Below, one piece after another: positions 59,740 through 64,000 of a DNA stretch of 64,000 nt; within the stretch, counting starts at the first letter, position 1; each line of letters starts with the position of its first letter. Made by a program: the position numbers and the translations under genes. The stretch spans positions 27,630,872-27,694,871 of the forward strand of contig NC_064562.1 in the NCBI RefSeq assembly GCF_937001465.1, read 5' to 3'. Below the pieces are notes generated by a model that did not search any database, had not been told where the DNA came from, and worked only from the letters and a program-made list of their open reading frames with translations. This stretch comes from Orcinus orca. Its lineage: Eukaryota > Chordata > Mammalia > Artiodactyla > Delphinidae.

Positions 59740-59875
59740 TTTGTAAGTATATTCTGTTTCCTTAATTACATTGTGAGCCTCAGGGATGGATCTTCATTTT
59801 ATAGCTTTTTGTAGTCACGGGATTTGACACACAGCTGGCACTCAATAAAAGTTATTATTTTAATGAATATGAAGG
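59740..59875 (+). repeat. MIR/L2-type fragment
   Basis: GTGAGCCTCAGGGATGGATC ... ACACAGCTGGCACTCAATAAA is the usual old-repeat 3' end. Confidence 0.55.
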
Positions 59876-59964
59876 ATGTCTTGCTGTGGTCCTTTGGGCT
59901 TTGCTCCAATGTTTCTTCCATACCTAGTTTTACTCCAATCTTATGAGTATCAAACATTGAGTTT

Positions 59965-60120
59965 ATTCATTCATTCACTCACATACATCCATTATTCTGT
60001 TCATTCAACAAATATTTATTGAGAACCTACTATATGCCAGTTCCTATGCTGGTGCTGTGATTACAACAGTGAATAAGATGAACAATGTTCACACCCTCAG
60101 AGAACTTATGTTAGTGGGTA
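59965..60120 (+). repeat. Ancient mammalian interspersed repeat fragment
   Basis: AACAAATATTTATTGAGAACC, TACTATATGCCAG, AACAGTGAATAAGATGAAC and CTCAGAGAACTTATGTTAG in this order form a familiar ancient repeat. It is the best-preserved of three copies here. Confidence 0.6.
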
Positions 60121-60124
60121 CTGA

Positions 60125-60640
60125 GAGTTTAGCCTCGCTACTCCAAGGTATTGCTGGCTTGGCAACCATTTTGTTTGGCTAACAAGCCTACAGGGGCCTT
60201 AAACAGACACTATTCCCTTTATGCAAAAGCATGCCCTAGATAACAGAGTCACAAGTAATTTTAAGTTCTTGATATGATTTCCCCAACAGCCCTTGTGATA
60301 AACAGTCTTCTCTACTTCCCAGGACCTTCTCCTTGTGTGCCTCTTAGATAAGAACCTATGTGGAGCTTACCGAAACCCTGCTTCTTTTGATTTGAATTGA
60401 CCAATCTGGTCTTAGTCAGAACCCCAAAGCACTCCACCCGTGGATGCTCATAAAGGCATGTGCCTCAGGTCCTGCCCCTCTCTCTGCTTGCACTCTGCCT
60501 GACCTCCCAGTGTGGCCCTTCAAAATGTGCTGTGTACTTCACAGGACCTGTGAGCAATGAACTTCTTTGTTTCAATTATTCTTGTGGTCTTTTGTTCCTT
60601 GTCATCTGGCATTCTGTGTTCTACTTAACAAATGTTAATT
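60125..60640 (+). mobile_element. Possible solo LTR (endogenous retrovirus-like)
   Basis: The order of elements suggests an LTR: a TATA-like CATAAAGGC near 60450, a C/T-rich stretch, an AATGAA variant of the poly(A) signal near 60557, then TTCTTGTGGTCTTTTGTTCC. I saw no viral coding sequence, no second LTR and no clear target duplication, so the boundaries are approximate. Confidence 0.4.
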
Positions 60641-61700
60641 TAACAGTGAGGGAGACTAATAATAAGGAAATAAACAAGTAACCACATAGATAAAGTGAGT
60701 ATTCTATGAAGTATGAGTATTCTATGAAGATAAAGAGTAAAGGAGGTAGTTATTGTGATGAAGATGCATGTGTATTTTTAAAAATAGAGTTGTGAGTAAA
60801 GGCCTGTCTGAGTAGGTGATATTTTAGCAGAGACCTTAAGCAATCAATCAAGCCTTGATTCGTAGCATTTGCCAATATCCATGGTGTAAATGGTTCCAGT
60901 GTTGTTGAGTTCAAGCTGCCAATGTGACATCAATGAAAGTGGAATTGGGATGAGATGTACAGTAGTACAGTGTTATATAGCATTTCCACTGTTCAGTTAT
61001 AATAGATGTAAATAACATCTATAGCATGGGTAACAGTGAAATGAGGTAAAATACACTGTAAAAGGTAAAGTAGTAAAATGAATACAATAAAATGAAGTTT
61101 AATTTTTAATAATGGCTGTATTTAATAATAAACTTGTAAAATTCTTAAAATTTAACAATTAGCTCTTGCAAAGCTGTGTAAACTGTCTCCAGCATGCTAC
61201 TGGGGTAGGGTAACTGGTGCAGTGCCCTTAGAGAACCTTCGGGCAACCCTTTGTAACATTACCTGTGTACCCTTTGGCTGATACCTCTACTCTGGAGCAT
61301 ACCTTTCAGACCCTTATACATAGTCCTGGAGGGGTTTGTACAAGGGTCCTCATCAAAGATTGTAGGATGGGAAATTGGAAGCAATTTTAATCCTAGGGGA
61401 ATGGAAAGCTATAATGTGGTGGACACAAGATCCAGCACAATCTCCTCTCTGTCCATTGAAGACACAAACATACACCTAACAACACTTTATGTTTGTCAAG
61501 GACATGCACCTTAAGGCACACTAGAGTAGGGGGTGACATGCCTAAGGAAAGAAGTGAGCTTTGGGATTGATGGAGAAGGAAGAAAAATAGACTTGAATAA
61601 AATAAAATCAGAATTGGGCCTCATCCCAATCAATGAGGACAGCAAGCCCTGATCTGAAGGGTCTGGATTTATGACCTCTCCATAGCCCAGGTGCAGAAGG
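60640..61700. other. Unassigned AT-rich sequence
   Basis: Nothing recognised. Confidence 0.5.
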
Positions 61701-61719
61701 AGGGCCTATGAAATGTGAG

Positions 61720-61995
61720 TGGATATGATCTATCTATCTATCTATATATATAACTTATAAGCAGAAATTTTTAAGAGCTGTTGTATATGTCCACCACTCT
61801 CTCTTTTCTCTCTGTCATGAGAATGGTGATGTCTCAGTTAGGGGTTTCCTCAGCTTGGATTCTGGAGTAAAGAGATTATGAAGAAGAACAACACCCAAAG
61901 CCAACATATAATATGTGAGAAATTTACTCTGTTGTTGTGAACCACTGAGATTTCTTACTGCTGCATTACGTAGCCTAATCTTACTGATACAAAAT
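61720..61995 (+). repeat. Possible old LTR (MaLR-like) fragment with a (TCTA)n run
   Basis: GTGAGAAATTTACTCTGTTG then GAACCACTGAGATTTC and AGCCTAATCTTACTGATAC resembles the 3' end of MaLR-type LTRs. A TCTA/TA microsatellite lies at 61730-61752. Confidence 0.35.
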
Positions 61996-62463
61996 AATAA
62001 TAATTATTAGCATGCTTATTATTAAACATGCTATTTTAAACTGATGCATAGTGTATCTGACACATATTGTAAAATAAATAAATAAATAAGATCTTTAGGG
62101 TGTCTGGCTGTTGAAGAAAGACTGGAATAGAATTGCAAGTGTCTGGGTCAGCAAAACCAAACTTTCTGAGTACTTCCTGATTCTGCCATAATCTTATAAG
62201 CTAGGTATAAAATATAATGATGTGTCATTATTCTTAAGATCTGAAGTGGATATTAGAAATAAGAGGGTGGAGTTGAATAATTTGCTAATATGTTGCATCG
62301 TATTTACAAAGTGTATCTTATGCAGTCTTTACTCCTCAGCTCCCATATATGCTTCTTAAGAGTAGAGATTGTGGCCCATTAAAAAATAGGTACTCATAGC
62401 CAATTATACTGTTCTCACAAAACAATCTCTCTCTAATGATTTTTGACTAACTGGATAACCATT
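61996..62463. other. Unassigned AT-rich sequence
   Basis: Nothing recognised beyond a (AAAT)n run near 62073-62090. Confidence 0.5.
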
Positions 62464-62483
62464 AGAAAATATTAAATTGTGAC

Positions 62484-62842
62484 AGGCTTCCCTGGTGGTG
62501 CAGTGGCTGAGAATCTGCCTGCCAATGCAGGGAACATGGGTTTGAGTCCTGGTCCGGCAAGAGCCCACATGCCACGGAACAACTAAGCCCATGTTTCACA
62601 GCTACTAAGCCTGTGCTCTAGAGCCCATGAGCCACAACTACTGAGCCCACATGCCACAACTACTGAAGCCCACATACCTAGAGCCTGTGCTCCGCAACAA
62701 AAGAAGCCACCGCAATGAGAAGCCCGCTCACTGCAACAAGGAGTAGCCCCCATTTGCCACAACTAAAGAAAGCCTATGCACAGCAACAAAGATCCAATGA
62801 AGCCAAAATAAATAAATGAATTAATTAATTAATTAAAGAAAA
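62484..62842 (+). mobile_element. CHR-1-like SINE (long form), sense
   Basis: It opens GGCTTCCCTGGTGGTGCAGT, has B box GGTTTGAGTCC and ends with AAATAAATAAATGAATTAATT. The 17-bp target duplication AGAAAATATTAAATTGT (62464-62480) recurs at 62843-62859 with one difference. Confidence 0.94.
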
Positions 62843-63122
62843 AGAAAATGTTAAATTGTTAATCCAGAGGGTTTGAAAAAAGGAGAGTTCTGTTCATCCT
62901 GTACATATTTGAGAGTGAACTTGATTTTCCTAATCACATTCTATTTGCTTTGTTAGCTAAATTATTGTACTAAATTCTGAAGCTTATGTTTCTCCATAAG
63001 TGTTTTATTGGGAATTTAATGGTTTCTAAGTTATCTTCACATAATTTGGTTCTTGTGGATTAACTGGGTAAAGGAAGAATGAAGACTATTCCTTTTTCTT
63101 TTTATGTCTATCAAAAAATCAG

Positions 63123-63333
63123 GGCTTCCCTGGTGGCGCAGTGGTTGAGAGTCTGCCTGTCGATGCAGGGGATGCAGGTTCGTGCCCTGGTCCGGGAAGA
63201 TCCCACATGCTGTGGAGTGGCTGGGCCCATGAGCCATGGCCGCTGAGCCTGCGTGTCCGGAGCCTGTGCTCCACAACGGGAGAGGCCACAACAGTGAGAG
63301 GCCTGTGTACCGCAAAAAAAAAAAAAAAAAAAA
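63123..63333 (+). mobile_element. CHR-2-like SINE (short form), sense
   Basis: It opens GGCTTCCCTGGTGGCGCAGT, has B box GGTTCGTGCCC and ends GTACCGC plus 20 A. The A box-like and B box motifs are intact, so it is among the youngest copies here. Confidence 0.95.
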
Positions 63334-63840
63334 GTCAGAGGTTTAAGAATGTATTAGAAGTTGATTATAGCAATAATACCTTTTTAAAAGGATAGATTAA
63401 CCTAAATTGACTAAATTGTGATTAAAGAATGATGTTAAAATGTGACTGAACAATTTCCCCTTTGAATCATTGCATGACATTAAAAATGTCTAAGCTGCTA
63501 AAAAAAAATTCTGCAGTAAGTCTAGAAATGGAAGAGCGACTAGAGTATTATTGATACATTCATAATAAAAATTCAGTGCATGAAAAGAACTTTATTGCAG
63601 ACTTGTAATTATCTTGTATATTATCATTTTTTAAATGTTTAAAATATCCTTAATTAAATGGTTATTTAATTACAACCAAAAGTACCTAGTCATTGAGGCC
63701 ATTAGGGAAGAAATTCCACCAAAAATGGATGAAATATCAAAAAAAAAATGAGTACTTGTGACTCAAAAAAATTCTTTTTGACTGTGGGCTGGAAGGCATG
63801 AATTTTTTGAAAACTTTTACTTCTTAAAAATTATTCTTGG

Positions 63841-64000
63841 GGCTTCCCTGGTGGTGCAGTGGTTGAGAATCTGCCTGCCAATGCAGGGAACACGGGTTCA
63901 GGCCCTGGTCTGGGAAGATCCCACATGCCGTGGAGCAACTGGGCCCGTGAGCCACAACTACTGAGCCTGCACGTCTGGAGCCTGTGCTCTGCAACAAGAG
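63841..64000 (+). mobile_element. CHR-type SINE, cut by the window end
   Basis: It opens GGCTTCCCTGGTGGTGCAGT with B box GGTTCAGGCCC and runs off the window at GCAACAAGAG, so its 3' end is not visible. Confidence 0.93.

Noticed and set aside
63123..63333. Functional tRNA gene
   Set aside because: A and B box-like motifs belong to the tRNA-derived SINE head; no cloverleaf-length tRNA with acceptor stem is present.

Overview
This is mammalian genomic DNA, almost certainly from a cetacean (or at least Whippomorpha). The strongest clue is a set of tRNA-derived SINEs that open with GGCTTCCCTGGTGG and carry an intact B box. They come as a ~200-bp form resembling cetacean CHR-2, a ~340-bp CHR-1-like form and shorter relatives. 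No ruminant BovB or Bov-tA sequence was recognised. Species cannot be set from the sequence alone.

Layout. (1) 1-10 kb is a repeat-rich flank. It holds a 5'-inverted ('twin-primed') L1 with its target-site duplication, two CHR-type SINEs, old L1 debris and a MIR. (2) About 10-38.7 kb is a long domain with no recent transposon that I could recognise, centred on the only protein gene. It contains CpG-rich sequence at 14.2-15.5, 18.3-20.8, 21.1-22.2, 28.8-30.2 and 36.1-36.7 kb, several AT-rich homeodomain-site-rich blocks that look like conserved enhancers, and a near-consensus REST/RE1 element. (3) 38.7-64 kb is a second repeat-rich flank. It has a PRIM1 processed pseudogene, several antisense L1 pieces, one sense L1 3' end, ten SINEs, MIR/L2 relics and possible LTR fragments.

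The gene is POU4F2 (BRN3B), plus strand, two coding exons (20495-20779 and 21223-22164) joined by a 443-bp phase-0 intron, encoding 408 residues. It is a class-IV POU homeodomain transcription factor known for retinal ganglion cell specification. A TATA-like promoter, a 39-codon upstream ORF in the presumed 5' UTR, and tandem ATTAAA signals about 1.7 kb after the stop complete the model. The other CpG-rich regions contain only overlapping GC-driven open frames that I do not believe are coding.

I see no novel enzymatic system, CRISPR, operon or viral gene. The points most worth checking are the downstream RE1, the repeat-depleted domain and its orphan CpG islands, the POU4F2 5'-UTR ORF and intron-entry ORF, the twin-primed L1, and the PRIM1 retrocopy. 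Repeat family names come from recognition by eye, not from a database search.
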